In this document: piece by piece, positions 1-8,642 of the stretch
Layout: every line of letters starts with the position of its first letter
Numbering within the stretch: position 1 is the stretch's first letter
DNA from: Aquabacterium parvum
GTDB lineage: Bacteria > Pseudomonadota > Gammaproteobacteria > Burkholderiales > Burkholderiaceae_C
Length of the DNA stretch: 64,000 bases
Assembly (NCBI RefSeq): GCF_001447195.1
Contig: NZ_LFRI01000165.1
Coordinates: forward strand, 1 to 64,000
Direction: 5' to 3'
Notes under the pieces: generated by a model
What the model saw: the letters and a program-made list of their open reading frames with translations, nothing else
What the model was told of the DNA's origin: nothing
The model's database searches: none
Translations under genes and position numbers: made by a program

Positions 1-137
1 GGTGTGGGGCTTCATGGGCTGCCAAATTTGCAAGAAAGCGCGGGGCCGGTATTTGTTTCCTTGCAAATATCGCACCACACTTCAACCAAAATAGCATTGC
101 AGATCAATGGCTTGCGAGTTGTTCAGGACGGACTAAG
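1..137 (-). mobile_element. End of an IS5-family-like insertion sequence (runs off left edge)
   Basis: These 137 bases match 55258-55394 with a single difference (A at 128, G at 55385). The match stops immediately after CTAAG in both places, so an element end lies there. On the minus strand a transposase start codon (complement of 13-15) begins the peptide MKPHT..., which is continued further in the 55 kb copy. The rest is the element's 5' untranslated end. IS5-type elements often target CTAR/TNA-like sites; CTAA at the boundary of both copies fits that but could also belong to the element. The bulk of this copy is outside the window. Confidence 0.7.
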
Positions 138-251
138 TTGGCTGCAGCGCCCGCGGCGGCGGCCTGGGCCTGGTGGCGCAAGGACATGCTCAGCACCATT
201 TTGGTCGGCATGGCGGTGTACTTGGCGCTCAAGCTGGGGGTGGGTTGGTGA
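135..251 (+). pseudogene. azlD: 3' remnant of an AzlD-like branched-chain amino acid transport gene
   Basis: The frame ending at TGA 249-251 encodes a short tail of the form [20 protein letters not shown], a basic loop followed by one hydrophobic helix. This resembles the C-terminus of AzlD, the small subunit of AzlCD amino acid exporters. The usual ~100-residue protein is missing its first two thirds: coding similarity starts exactly where the insertion sequence ends at about 132-137. I infer that the IS decapitated the gene. No start codon with a ribosome site is present, so it is probably not expressed. Identification rests on a short hydrophobic tail and is moderate. Confidence 0.5.
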
Positions 252-283
252 AAGGGGCTGGGATCCTGCAGGCTGGGGTTTTC

Positions 284-289
284 TATAAT
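284..289 (+). promoter_or_regulatory. Candidate -10 element upstream of pgk
   Basis: A perfect TATAAT lies 52 bases before the pgk start. No good -35 is visible at the right distance. It follows the truncated azlD-like tail, so pgk probably has its own promoter. Confidence 0.45.
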
Positions 290-340
290 CCCGTGGTTTT
301 GTCCCCAGCATTCACCGACACCGCGGACGCGGCCGACACC

Positions 341-1534
341 ATGAACATCATCCGATTCGAAGACCTCGTCGCCCAGGGCCAAGCCTCGGGCAAGCGCGTG
401 TTCATCCGCGCCGACCTGAACGTGCCGCTGGACGACGCCGGCAACATCACCGAAGACACCCGCGTGCGCGCTTCGGTGCCGGCCATCGAGCTGGCGCTCA
501 AGGCCAACGCTGCCGTGATGGTGACTTCTCACCTGGGCCGCCCGACCGAAGGCGAATTCAAACCCGAGGATTCGCTGGCTCCGGTGGCCAAGCGCCTGGG
601 CGAGTTGCTGGGCCGCGAAGTGAAGCTGGTGAGCAACTGGGTGGATGGCGTGGACGTGGCCCCGGGCCAGGTCGTGCTGCTGGAGAACTGCCGCCTCAAC
701 AAGGGCGAGAAGAAGAACAACGAAGAGCTGTCCAAAAAGCTGGCCGCGCTGTGCGACATCTTCGTGCACGACGCCTTTGGCACGGCTCACCGCGCTGAAG
801 CGACGACTTATGGCATCGCTCAGTTCGCCAAGGTGGCTTCTGCCGGCCCTCTGCTGGCCGCCGAGATCGACGCCATCAACAAAGCCCTGGCTGCTCCGAA
901 GCGCCCGTTGATCGCCATCGTGGCCGGCTCGAAGGTGTCGACCAAGCTGACCATCCTGGAGTCGCTGTCAAAGAACGTGGACGGCCTGATCGTGGGCGGC
1001 GGCATCGCCAACACCTTCATGCTGGCCGCTGGCCTGAAGATCGGCAAGTCGCTGGCCGAGCCCGATCTGGTGGGCGCGGCCAAGGCCGTGATCGAGTCGA
1101 TGAAGGCGCGTGGTGCCGAGGTGCCCATCCCTGAAGACGTGGTGGTGGCCAAGACCTTTGCGGCAGATGCACCAGCCACCGTCAAGGCAGCCACAGAGGT
1201 GGCCGATGACGACATGATCCTGGACATCGGGCCGAAGACGGCTGCCAAGCTGGCCGCGCAGCTCAAGGCTGCCGGCACGGTGGTGTGGAACGGTCCGGTG
1301 GGCGTGTTCGAGTTCGCTGCCTTCGAGCAAGGCACCAAGGCCATCGCGCAGGCGATCGCCGAGTCGAGCGCCTTCAGCATCGCCGGTGGTGGCGACACGC
1401 TGGCGGCCATCGCCAAGTACGGCATCGAAAAGGACGTGGGCTACATCTCGACCGGTGGTGGTGCATTCCTGGAAGTGCTGGAAGGCAAGACGCTGCCGGC
1501 GTTCGAAATCCTGACCCAGCGCGCGGCGGGTTGA
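341..1534 (+). CDS. pgk: Phosphoglycerate kinase
   Basis: Cytosolic glycolytic/gluconeogenic enzyme converting 1,3-bisphosphoglycerate + ADP to 3-phosphoglycerate + ATP. The 397-residue product has the family's normal length. Visible motifs are the N-terminal substrate-binding RADLNVPL (about residues 23-30), SHLGRP, the hinge region with GPVGVFE, and the C-terminal nucleotide-binding GGGDT followed by STGGGAFLE. The frame is open upstream to 173, but the ATG at 341 aligns with family N-termini (MNIIRFEDL) and follows a TATAAT at 284. Pyruvate kinase and aldolase genes lie downstream, the usual beta-proteobacterial association, here separated by inserted genes. Confidence 0.97.
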   Translation: MNIIRFEDLVAQGQASGKRVFIRADLNVPLDDAGNITEDTRVRASVPAIELALKANAAVMVTSHLGRPTEGEFKPEDSLAPVAKRLGELLGREVKLVSNWVDGVDVAPGQVVLLENCRLNKGEKKNNEELSKKLAALCDIFVHDAFGTAHRAEATTYGIAQFAKVASAGPLLAAEIDAINKALAAPKRPLIAIVAGSKVSTKLTILESLSKNVDGLIVGGGIANTFMLAAGLKIGKSLAEPDLVGAAKAVIESMKARGAEVPIPEDVVVAKTFAADAPATVKAATEVADDDMILDIGPKTAAKLAAQLKAAGTVVWNGPVGVFEFAAFEQGTKAIAQAIAESSAFSIAGGGDTLAAIAKYGIEKDVGYISTGGGAFLEVLEGKTLPAFEILTQRAAG

Positions 1535-1652
1535 CGCCAGCGGCCTGGGCGCGCGCCTTCGGGTGCTGGTGCCCGACGCGTCCCCCGCCTCCTTGCGCAA
1601 CCCGATGAGGCAAGCGGGGCGCCGCAAGGTGCAGATCGCAGCCACCCAAGGC

Positions 1653-1682
1653 AAAAGGCCTCCCAAGCATGGGAGGCCTTTT
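1653..1682 (+). terminator. Bidirectional rho-independent terminator
   Basis: AAAAGGCCTCCC, a 6-base loop and GGGAGGCCTTTT form a perfect 12-bp hairpin with A- and T-tracts on opposite sides. It sits between convergent pgk and the PF10118 gene ending at 1735 and can serve both strands. Confidence 0.85.
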
Positions 1683-1734
1683 CGTTTTCAGCGCCTGAAC
1701 GACGACGCGTGACCGATGCCTGCGGGGCGCGGAT

Positions 1735-2604
1735 TCAGGCGCCAGCCGCGTGCAGGACCTCGCCGGCCTGGATCGGGTCGCCCGTGCGGTTGAAGGTGTC
1801 GAGCCAGAGGTGATAGGTGCGCATCTGACCGGCGTGCCAGGGATGAAAGCCGGGTTTGTAGTACTGCAGGTAGTGGCCCAGGATCGGCATGTACAAGCCA
1901 CCCGGCTTGAAGATCCACCACATGCCCTGGGCCATGAGCTTGAAGCGCTGCCAGCCTTTGAAGCCGTCGACCTTGAGCATGTAGCGCGTGGTCAGCAGCG
2001 AGTGGATGTTGAAGCCGAGGGTGACCACGGCCATGGCCCAGACGCGGCGCAGGTAGCCCACCTTGGCGACCTTCTGCATCACGTCGAAGGCCACGGCCTT
2101 GTGCTCGATCTCTTCCATGGCGTGCCAGGCGTACATGGCGCGCATGCGTGGGTCGGCCTGTGCCAGCACTTCTTTCTTCTCGAAGAAGCTGTGGGCCATG
2201 ATGGCCGTCATGTGCTCGGCGGCGGCGGTTTCGGCCAGCGTCTGCTTTTTGGGCAGGTATTTGCGCAGCACGTTGAACAGCATGTTGTGCGTGAAGCGCT
2301 CGAGCGCGTCGACGTCGATGCCTTGAGCCTTGAGGCGGTTGTTGTACTGGCTGTGCACGATGCCGTGCTGGCCTTCCTGGCGCATGAAGTCCTTGATTTC
2401 GGCCAGCAGCTTGGGATCGCTGACCTGGTCGCGGTAATCGCGCACGCAGGAGATGAAGTAGCGCTCGCCTTCGGGGAAGATGGTGGACATCGCGTCGAAG
2501 AAACGGGTCTTGAAGGCGTCGCCGCCGAACCAGTACTTCGGGATGTCGCCTTCGAGGTCGAAGTCGAGCTTTTCGCGCGGGACGATGGGGTGGTCTTGGC
2601 TCAT
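1735..2604 (-). CDS. Predicted metal-dependent hydrolase, PF10118 family (copy B)
   Basis: 289-residue protein of the uncharacterised 'metal-dependent hydrolase' family PF10118. The sequence shows carboxylate/histidine motifs typical of a helical di-metal fold: RQEGQH (about 90-95), AAEHMTA (about 138) and MEEIEHKA (about 167). A hydrophobic stretch follows near 185-205. The start ATG is preceded by AGGAGCCCTGCC, a good ribosome site. It lies 37 bases after a paralogue (2642-3529) of similar length with the same opening IVPREKLDFDL, so the two are a tandem duplication and probably co-transcribed. Substrate unknown. Confidence 0.8.
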   Translation of the reverse strand: MSQDHPIVPREKLDFDLEGDIPKYWFGGDAFKTRFFDAMSTIFPEGERYFISCVRDYRDQVSDPKLLAEIKDFMRQEGQHGIVHSQYNNRLKAQGIDVDALERFTHNMLFNVLRKYLPKKQTLAETAAAEHMTAIMAHSFFEKKEVLAQADPRMRAMYAWHAMEEIEHKAVAFDVMQKVAKVGYLRRVWAMAVVTLGFNIHSLLTTRYMLKVDGFKGWQRFKLMAQGMWWIFKPGGLYMPILGHYLQYYKPGFHPWHAGQMRTYHLWLDTFNRTGDPIQAGEVLHAAGA

Positions 2605-2641
2605 GGCAGGGCTCCTGTCAGGCTCCGGGCGATGGTGATGG

Positions 2642-3529
2642 TCAGCCGTGTTGCTGGCTCAAGGCCAGGCGGTTGCCTGCTTCGATGGGGCTGCCGGTTT
2701 CCTTGAGCAGCTTGAGCCAAGGCTCGTAGCTGGGCACCACGGGCTCTTGCCACGGGTGGAAGCTGGGCTTGAGGTAGCTGAAGTACTTGCCCATCATGGG
2801 CATGAAGATGCCGCCGGGCTTGTAGAGCCACCACAGGCCCTTGGCCCAGATCTTGGTGCGCTGCCAGCGGCTGAAGCCATCGACCTGGAACATGTGCTTC
2901 ATGATCCGGAAGACGTGGTAGGGGAACAGGGCCGTGACCAGCAGCATGGAGCTGATGCGGGTCCAGTAGCTGGCCTTGGCATGGTCTTGCAGCACGTCGA
3001 AGGCGACGCCCTTGTGCTCCATCTCTTCCATGGCGTGCCAGACGTAGAGGGCGCGGATGCGTTCGTCGGCGTTGGCGAAGATGGCGGGGCGCTCGACGAA
3101 GCAGTCGGCCATGATGGCGGTGATGTGCTCGGAGGCCGTGGTGATGCCCAGCGTGAACTCGCGCGAGAACACCTTGCGGATGATGCCGAAGAGGCGGTGC
3201 TCCTGGCCTTTGAGGATGGCATCGACGTCAACGCCCTGTGCTTTGAGGCGGTTGTTGTACTGCGTGTGCAGCATGCTGTGCTGGGCTTCCTGGCGGGTGA
3301 AGTCCTTGATTTCCTGCAGCAGCTTGGGGTCGTCGATGCGGTCCTTGAAGTCGCGCACGCAGGTGATGAAGAACTTCTCGCCCACCGGGAACAGGGTGGA
3401 CAAGGCATCGAAGAAGCGGGTCTTGAACGGGTCGTTGTCGAGCCAGTACTTGGGGATGTTGCCGTCCAAGTCGAAGTCCAGCTTTTCGCGCGGGACGATC
3501 GGGGGTGGGGTCTGTTGTTCGTGTTGCAT
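2642..3529 (-). CDS. Predicted metal-dependent hydrolase, PF10118 family (copy A)
   Basis: 295-residue paralogue of the next gene downstream. It shares the N-terminal PREKLDFDL block and metal-ligand-like motifs RQEAQH, ASEHITA and MEEMEHKG, plus the central hydrophobic segment (LLVTALFPYHVF). The start is supported by GGAGACAAACC before the ATG. Enzymatic activity is only predicted for this family. It follows an AraC-type regulator on the same strand (gap about 230 bases with no obvious gene), which may control the pair; this is inference from adjacency. Confidence 0.8.
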   Translation of the reverse strand: MQHEQQTPPPIVPREKLDFDLDGNIPKYWLDNDPFKTRFFDALSTLFPVGEKFFITCVRDFKDRIDDPKLLQEIKDFTRQEAQHSMLHTQYNNRLKAQGVDVDAILKGQEHRLFGIIRKVFSREFTLGITTASEHITAIMADCFVERPAIFANADERIRALYVWHAMEEMEHKGVAFDVLQDHAKASYWTRISSMLLVTALFPYHVFRIMKHMFQVDGFSRWQRTKIWAKGLWWLYKPGGIFMPMMGKYFSYLKPSFHPWQEPVVPSYEPWLKLLKETGSPIEAGNRLALSQQHG

Positions 3530-3758
3530 GGTTTGTCTCCTCGGACGCGTTGCGCCTGACTGCTAGAGGCAATCGGTCTGATGAGTCCGAACTGTAGGCA
3601 GCGCACCCCGGGAAGACCATGCAAGGCAGCGACAGAAAGCGAAATTTCGCGACATCGTCCCACTAGGGAAAACGCGTGGTATCGGGTTTGCCGCGGTTTC
3701 AGCTTGACTGGCTGGGGGCGCACGGTCCCCGCGTGTGGGTGGGCTGGTGCGGCTTCGA

Positions 3759-4856
3759 TCAGCGCAGGGCTTTGCGGAATTGGCTGGGGGTCTGACCAGA
3801 CCACCGCGTGAAGGCAAGCGTGAAGCTGCGCCGGTCCGTGAAACCCAGCCGCTCGCTGATGTCTTCGATGCTGAGCTCGGGCTGGCGCAGCCAGGCTTGT
3901 GCCAGGCGATGTCGCACGCGGGACTGGATGGCCGAGTGGCTGTCGCCGATGTCCTTGAGCCGGCGTTGCAGGGTGCGGGGATGCAGGCCCAGTTCCTGGG
4001 CCAGGGCCTCGACACCCAGTCCGAGCAGGCGTGGTTTGTCGGCGAACGCCTGCTCGATCTGTTGGGCCAGTTGCTGACCGGGCGCGGTGCCGCCCTCGTT
4101 GGCTTCGGGCTGGACGCGTTGTGCCACCTGTTGCACCACCCGCTGACCGGCTTGTTCGTGCAGGCTGGGGAAAGCACCACGCAGGGGCTGGTCCAGCAGG
4201 CTGCGTTCGAACCACAGGGCATCGATGTCGGCGCCCCAGGTGATCGGCACCTGGAAGTGGGCGTTGACCTTGTCGGCGTCCTGGTGGGGGAGGTGTCGCA
4301 ACGAGATGCGCCCGATCAGCGGCTGGCCGCCAAGCAGCATCTTGCAGAACTTGACTACGGTGGTGAAGATGCCTTCGGCGAAAGGCCAGCCGATGGCCGG
4401 GTCGTTGTCGGGCACTTCAAAGCTCAGCGCCAGGCGCGCTTCGTGCCCGTGCTCGGAGAGCTTGAAGCGCATGTACGGGTTGACCAGCTGCGGGATCCAT
4501 TCGAGGGCCCGCGTGGCGTCGCGCAGCGTGGCGCTGGTGGTGATGAAGGTCTCGACGTCTGAGAGGTACTCGAAGGCGAAGGTCTCACCCAGGGCCAGCG
4601 GGAAGTGTTGAGCGCTGCCGTTGCGGCGCGTGGCTTCCACGCAATGGTGCATGACGCGCTGGATGGTGACGCGGTCGACGGTGGAGGTGGCAGGGTGCAG
4701 GTGCAGGGTGTCGAGGCCTTCCTGGCGGAAGATGGCCTCGATGTCGACGCCGCACAGGCGGGCCGCACGGACCCAGTTCGTCACGGTGACGAAGGGGATG
4801 CGTTGTGGCAGCGGGGGCTCACCAGTGGGCGGTGGGGCGGGGCGGGTGTCGGGCAC
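3759..4856 (-). CDS. AraC-family transcriptional regulator (OruR/ArgR-like)
   Basis: 365 residues. The N-terminal ~200 residues resemble the 'arabinose-binding' domain PF12625 seen in AraC regulators such as OruR. The C-terminal ~100 residues carry two helix-turn-helix motifs: LGLHPRTLQRRLKDIG and the conserved ISERLGFTDRRSFTLAFTRW. The start used is GTG; no strong ribosome site is visible. It begins 22 bases after the stop of the alpha/beta hydrolase gene, so the two are probably one transcript. The two PF10118 genes follow on the same strand, and a role controlling these lipid/ester-type enzymes is plausible but inferred. Confidence 0.85.
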   Translation of the reverse strand: MPDTRPAPPPTGEPPLPQRIPFVTVTNWVRAARLCGVDIEAIFRQEGLDTLHLHPATSTVDRVTIQRVMHHCVEATRRNGSAQHFPLALGETFAFEYLSDVETFITTSATLRDATRALEWIPQLVNPYMRFKLSEHGHEARLALSFEVPDNDPAIGWPFAEGIFTTVVKFCKMLLGGQPLIGRISLRHLPHQDADKVNAHFQVPITWGADIDALWFERSLLDQPLRGAFPSLHEQAGQRVVQQVAQRVQPEANEGGTAPGQQLAQQIEQAFADKPRLLGLGVEALAQELGLHPRTLQRRLKDIGDSHSAIQSRVRHRLAQAWLRQPELSIEDISERLGFTDRRSFTLAFTRWSGQTPSQFRKALR

Positions 4857-4878
4857 GGTTTGGAGCGATGGGACCAGC

Positions 4879-5736
4879 TCAATCAGGCGAGGACGCCAAG
4901 TCTGCCTCGAAGCGACGCAGCCAGGTCAGCACCTCGGCGACGGTCTCGCGCGGGCGCTCGAAGGGGTAGAGGTGCGAGCCATCGATCCAGGACAGGCGCT
5001 TGCCCACGATTTGCCGGGTGCCCGAGAGGCCGACCAGCCGTGATTCACGCGAGCGGGTGCCGCCGATGAAGGCCACCGGGCACTGGAAGGGGTGGCGTTT
5101 GAATTCCTGCAGCAGGCCGTGCGGCATGGTGTTGTAGATGGCGGTCTCGACCTCGCGGCGAAAGCTCAGCAGGCGGGCGCGGCCGTCGGCGTGGCCTTCC
5201 GTGCCGCGCGCCAGGTAATCGGCCAAGACGGCGGGATCGAACGCTGCGAACTTGCGCTTGGCGGAGAAGTGCTCGTGCACGGCGCGCTGGTTGGGCCACT
5301 CCTGGGTGCGCTGGGCCGAGATGCGTGAGGGCATCACCTGACCCATGGTGCGGGTCTGCTTGGCCAGGGCGATGCCGGTGGCCTTCCAGCCGTGCAGCAG
5401 CGGTGAGTCGAGCACGACCACGCCGCGCGCCAGGTGCGGGTGGCGGTTGGCCACCATCATGCTCAGGTAGCCGCCCAAAGAATGGCCGACCAGGTAGGCG
5501 GGCTCATCGACCTCGTGCTCGATGAACTGCTTGAGCTGCTCGACCAGGTGCGGCCAGTCGGTGGTGACCGGGTGACGCGGGTCGTGGCCCAGCTTGTCGA
5601 TGGCGCGCACCTCGAAGCCTGCCGCGCGCCAGCCATCGAACAGCACGCGGTAGGTGCTGGCCGGGAAGCTGTTGGCGTGCGAGAAGACGATGGTGCGCTG
5701 GGTTGGGCTCATGCCTGGGTTGGGCGAGTTCGGCAT
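4879..5736 (-). CDS. Alpha/beta hydrolase
   Basis: 285-residue alpha/beta-hydrolase-fold protein. Evidence: an oxyanion-type segment FSHANSFPASTYR near the N-terminus, nucleophile elbow GHSLGGY (Ser as nucleophile), and a C-terminal DGSHLYPFE supplying the likely catalytic His. Substrate (ester, lactone or thioester) cannot be told. Two in-frame ATGs are possible, at 5736 and 5712; neither has a strong ribosome site and the longer is given. The frame is open far upstream but that extension is only antisense to pyk. Same strand and close to the AraC-type gene; divergent from pyk. Confidence 0.85.
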   Translation of the reverse strand: MPNSPNPGMSPTQRTIVFSHANSFPASTYRVLFDGWRAAGFEVRAIDKLGHDPRHPVTTDWPHLVEQLKQFIEHEVDEPAYLVGHSLGGYLSMMVANRHPHLARGVVVLDSPLLHGWKATGIALAKQTRTMGQVMPSRISAQRTQEWPNQRAVHEHFSAKRKFAAFDPAVLADYLARGTEGHADGRARLLSFRREVETAIYNTMPHGLLQEFKRHPFQCPVAFIGGTRSRESRLVGLSGTRQIVGKRLSWIDGSHLYPFERPRETVAEVLTWLRRFEADLASSPD

Positions 5737-5937
5737 CGGGATGCCAAAAAGTGTAAGCGGGTTGACGCAAGGCTGCCGAGTCCAGGCTTGCCGCGAGGGT
5801 GCCGGTCGTGAACCAGGCCCGCTGGCGCCAGGTTTGTGGTGCATCGCCACAGTCTGTGATCGTGCGGTTTTTCCGCGATTCACCTCGTGGGATTTGGTGT
5901 GACACTGGTGGTCAACCTGACTCTCGAAACCGTCACC

Positions 5938-7389
5938 ATGCCACGTGCCACCAAGATCGTTGCCACCCTGGGCCCAGCTTCCTCCACCCCTGAGGTGCTG
6001 GATGCGATGCTGAAAGCCGGGGTCGACGTGGTGCGGCTGAACTTCTCGCATGGCAAGGCACAGGACCACATCGATCGCGCGCAGCTGGTGCGCGAGGCCG
6101 CGGCCCGCGTCGGCAAGGTGGTGGCCATCATGGCCGACCTGCAAGGCCCCAAGATTCGCGTGGGCAAGTTCGCCGAGGGCAAGGTCATGCTCGAGCCGGG
6201 CCAGCCCTTCGTGCTGGACGCCAGCCGCACCGAACCGGGTGACTTGGGCGGCGTGGGCCTGGACTACAAGGAGCTGCCGCGCGATGTGAAGCCCGGCGAC
6301 ACCCTGTTGCTCAACGATGGCCTGATCGTGCTGACGGTCGAGTCGGTCAAGGGCGACGAGGTGCACACCAAGGTCAAACTGGGTGGTGAGCTGTCCAACA
6401 ACAAGGGCATCAACAAGCAAGGCGGTGGCTTGACCGCGCCCGCGCTGACGGCCAAGGACATGGAGGACATCCGCACGGCGGCGAGCTTCCAGTGCGACTA
6501 CATCGCCGTGTCCTTCCCCAAGAACGCCACCGACATGGAGATGGCGCGCCAGCTGTGCAACGTGGCCGGCGAGCCCTGGAAGCACCGCCCGGCGCTGATC
6601 GCCAAGATCGAGCGCACCGAGGCCATCCCCAACCTGGAGGCCATCCTCAAGGCCTCGGACGGCATCATGGTGGCCCGTGGCGACCTGGCCGTCGAGGTGG
6701 GCAACGCCGCCGTGCCAGCCCTGCAAAAACGCATGATCCGCCTGGCGCGCGACATGGACAAGGTCGTCATCACCGCCACGCAGATGATGGAGTCGATGAT
6801 CGTCAACCCGGTGCCCACGCGCGCCGAGGTGTCCGACGTGGCCAACGCCGTGCTCGACGGCACCGACGCCGTCATGCTGAGCGCCGAGACGGCGGCCGGC
6901 AAGTACCCCATCGAGACGGTCGAGCAGATGGCCAACATCGCCACCGAAGCGGAATGGGCCGAAGAGGTGTCGCTGGACGCCGATTTCAGCAACAAGACCT
7001 TCGCGCGCATCGACCAGTCCATCGCCATGGGGGCGCTGTTCACGGCTCACCACCTGGGCTGCAAGGCCATCATCGCGTTGACCGAGTCGGGCTCGACTGC
7101 GCTGTGGATGAGCCGCCACAAGATCCACATCCCCATCTTCGCGCTGACGGCCCAGCCGATCTCGCTGCGCAAGATGGCGCTCTACCGCAACGTGCGCCCG
7201 CTGCTCGTGCCCAGTTTCACCGACCGCGACGAGGCCCTCAACAAGGCCGAAGCCATCCTGGTCGAGCAGGGGGTGCTGCGACCGGGCGACACCTACGCCA
7301 TCACCTGTGGCGAGCCCATGGGCCACCCTGGCGGCACCAACATGCTCAAGGTGTGCGAGGTCAAGGCACCGGCCACCTGGCGCTCCTGA
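5938..7389 (+). CDS. pyk: Pyruvate kinase
   Basis: Catalyses phosphoenolpyruvate + ADP to pyruvate + ATP, the last step of glycolysis. The 483-residue product shows the full set of motifs: NFSHG, MADLQGPKIR, the active-site lysine segment AKIERTEA, VARGDLAVEV, and the metal/substrate loop ITATQMMESM; the C-terminal regulatory domain is complete (ends near EVKAPATWRS). The ATG at 5938 gives the usual MPRATKIVATLGP start; the 17 upstream in-frame codons are unlikely to be translated. Divergent from the hydrolase gene, with fba 138 bases downstream. Confidence 0.97.
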   Translation: MPRATKIVATLGPASSTPEVLDAMLKAGVDVVRLNFSHGKAQDHIDRAQLVREAAARVGKVVAIMADLQGPKIRVGKFAEGKVMLEPGQPFVLDASRTEPGDLGGVGLDYKELPRDVKPGDTLLLNDGLIVLTVESVKGDEVHTKVKLGGELSNNKGINKQGGGLTAPALTAKDMEDIRTAASFQCDYIAVSFPKNATDMEMARQLCNVAGEPWKHRPALIAKIERTEAIPNLEAILKASDGIMVARGDLAVEVGNAAVPALQKRMIRLARDMDKVVITATQMMESMIVNPVPTRAEVSDVANAVLDGTDAVMLSAETAAGKYPIETVEQMANIATEAEWAEEVSLDADFSNKTFARIDQSIAMGALFTAHHLGCKAIIALTESGSTALWMSRHKIHIPIFALTAQPISLRKMALYRNVRPLLVPSFTDRDEALNKAEAILVEQGVLRPGDTYAITCGEPMGHPGGTNMLKVCEVKAPATWRS

Positions 7390-7421
7390 AACCGGGGATG
7401 GGCCCGGCTGGCGAGCCTCGT

Positions 7422-7427
7422 TAGAAT
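7422..7427 (+). promoter_or_regulatory. Candidate -10 element before fba
   Basis: TAGAAT about 100 bases upstream of the fba start. If used, the hairpin at 7450-7495 would lie in the fba leader. No convincing -35 was found. Confidence 0.3.
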
Positions 7428-7449
7428 CTCGGACGGTTTTCAGGGCCGG

Positions 7450-7495
7450 GTCGGCTGGCGGCGCCACGAGCGCACCCCAGCCGACGCGGCTTTTT
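7450..7495 (+). terminator. Hairpin with T-tract between pyk and fba
   Basis: GTCGGCTGG (7450-7458) pairs perfectly with CCAGCCGAC (7477-7485) and is followed by GCGGCTTTTT. It can end pyk transcripts, or act as a leader terminator if fba starts at the upstream TAGAAT. Confidence 0.55.
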
Positions 7496-7527
7496 CGTCA
7501 TCCATCTGTCCGATTTTGGGGATTTCC

Positions 7528-8592
7528 ATGCCACTCGTTTCCATGCGCCAGCTGCTGGACCACGCCGCCGAACACAACTACGGCATCCCGGCGTTCAACG
7601 TCAACAACCTGGAGCAGGTCCAGGCCGTGATGGCAGCGGCCGATGAAGTCGGCGCCCCCGTGATCCTGCAGGCCTCCGCTGGTGCCCGCAAGTATGCTGG
7701 CGAGTCCTTCATCAAGCACCTGATCCAGGCTGCGGTCGAGGCCTACCCGCACATCCCCCTGGTGATGCACCAGGACCATGGCACCAGCCCGAAGGTGTGC
7801 GCCGGCGCCATCGACCTGGGCTTCGGCTCGGTGATGATGGACGGCTCGCTGAAAGAAGACGGCAAGACCCCGGCCGACTTCGACTACAACGTCGAGGTCA
7901 CCCGCAAGGTCGTGGAAATGGCCCACAAGGTCGGCGTGACCGTGGAAGGCGAGCTGGGCTGCCTGGGCAACCTGGAAACCGGTGAAGCCGGCGAAGAAGA
8001 CGGCATCGGCGCCGAAGGCAAGCTGGACCACAGCCAGATGCTGACCGACCCCGAAGAAGCCGCCGTGTTCGTCAAGGCCACCCAGCTGGACGCCCTGGCG
8101 ATCGCCATCGGCACCAGCCACGGCGCCTACAAGTTCTCGCGCAAGCCCACGGGCGACATCCTGGCCATCAGCCGCGTCAAGGAAATCCACCAGCGCATCC
8201 CCAACACCCACCTGGTGATGCACGGCTCGTCTTCCGTGCCCGCCGAGCTGCTGGCCATCATCAACCAGTACGGCGGCAAGATGAAGGAAACCTACGGCGT
8301 GCCGGTTGAAGAAATTCAAGAAGCCATCAAGCACGGCGTGCGCAAGATCAACATCGACACCGACATCCGCCTGGCGATGACCGGTGCCGTGCGCAAGTTC
8401 ATGTTCGAGAACCCGGACAAGTTCGACGCCCGCGAGTGGCTCAAGCCCGCCCGCGAAGCCGCCAAGGCCGTGTGCAAGCAGCGTTACATCGAGTTCGGCT
8501 GCGAAGGCCAGGCTGGCAAGATCAAGGCCATCTCGCTGGTGGACATCGCTGCCGCTTACGCCAGCGGCAAGCTGGCCCAGGTCGTGGCCTGA
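7528..8592 (+). CDS. fba: Class II fructose-bisphosphate aldolase
   Basis: Zinc-dependent aldolase interconverting fructose-1,6-bisphosphate with dihydroxyacetone phosphate and glyceraldehyde-3-phosphate. The 354-residue protein is of the long class II (Calvin/glycolytic) subtype. Motifs: MHQDHG with the zinc-ligand/catalytic region (about residues 80-86), [19 protein letters not shown], a later [10 protein letters not shown] zinc His, and KINIDTDIR near the substrate phosphate site. The ATG at 7528 gives the family start [14 protein letters not shown] terminator follows directly. Confidence 0.97.
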   Translation: MPLVSMRQLLDHAAEHNYGIPAFNVNNLEQVQAVMAAADEVGAPVILQASAGARKYAGESFIKHLIQAAVEAYPHIPLVMHQDHGTSPKVCAGAIDLGFGSVMMDGSLKEDGKTPADFDYNVEVTRKVVEMAHKVGVTVEGELGCLGNLETGEAGEEDGIGAEGKLDHSQMLTDPEEAAVFVKATQLDALAIAIGTSHGAYKFSRKPTGDILAISRVKEIHQRIPNTHLVMHGSSSVPAELLAIINQYGGKMKETYGVPVEEIQEAIKHGVRKINIDTDIRLAMTGAVRKFMFENPDKFDAREWLKPAREAAKAVCKQRYIEFGCEGQAGKIKAISLVDIAAAYASGKLAQVVA

Positions 8593-8610
8593 TTCCTGGC
8601 GTCTGCCACG

Positions 8611-8642
8611 AAAGCCAAGGGTTCACCGCCCTCGGCTTTTTT
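8611..8642 (+). terminator. Rho-independent terminator after fba
   Basis: AAAGCCaaGGG, a short loop and CCCtcGGCTTTTTT form an interrupted hairpin with a T6 run 19 bases after the fba stop. It touches the 3' end of the convergent regulator gene. Confidence 0.75.

Noticed and set aside
1-137. A complete insertion sequence at the window start
   Set aside because: Only one end and five transposase codons are inside the window.
4879-7467. 862-codon minus-strand open frame
   Set aside because: Only its last third (from 5736) has alpha/beta hydrolase motifs; the rest is antisense to pyk.
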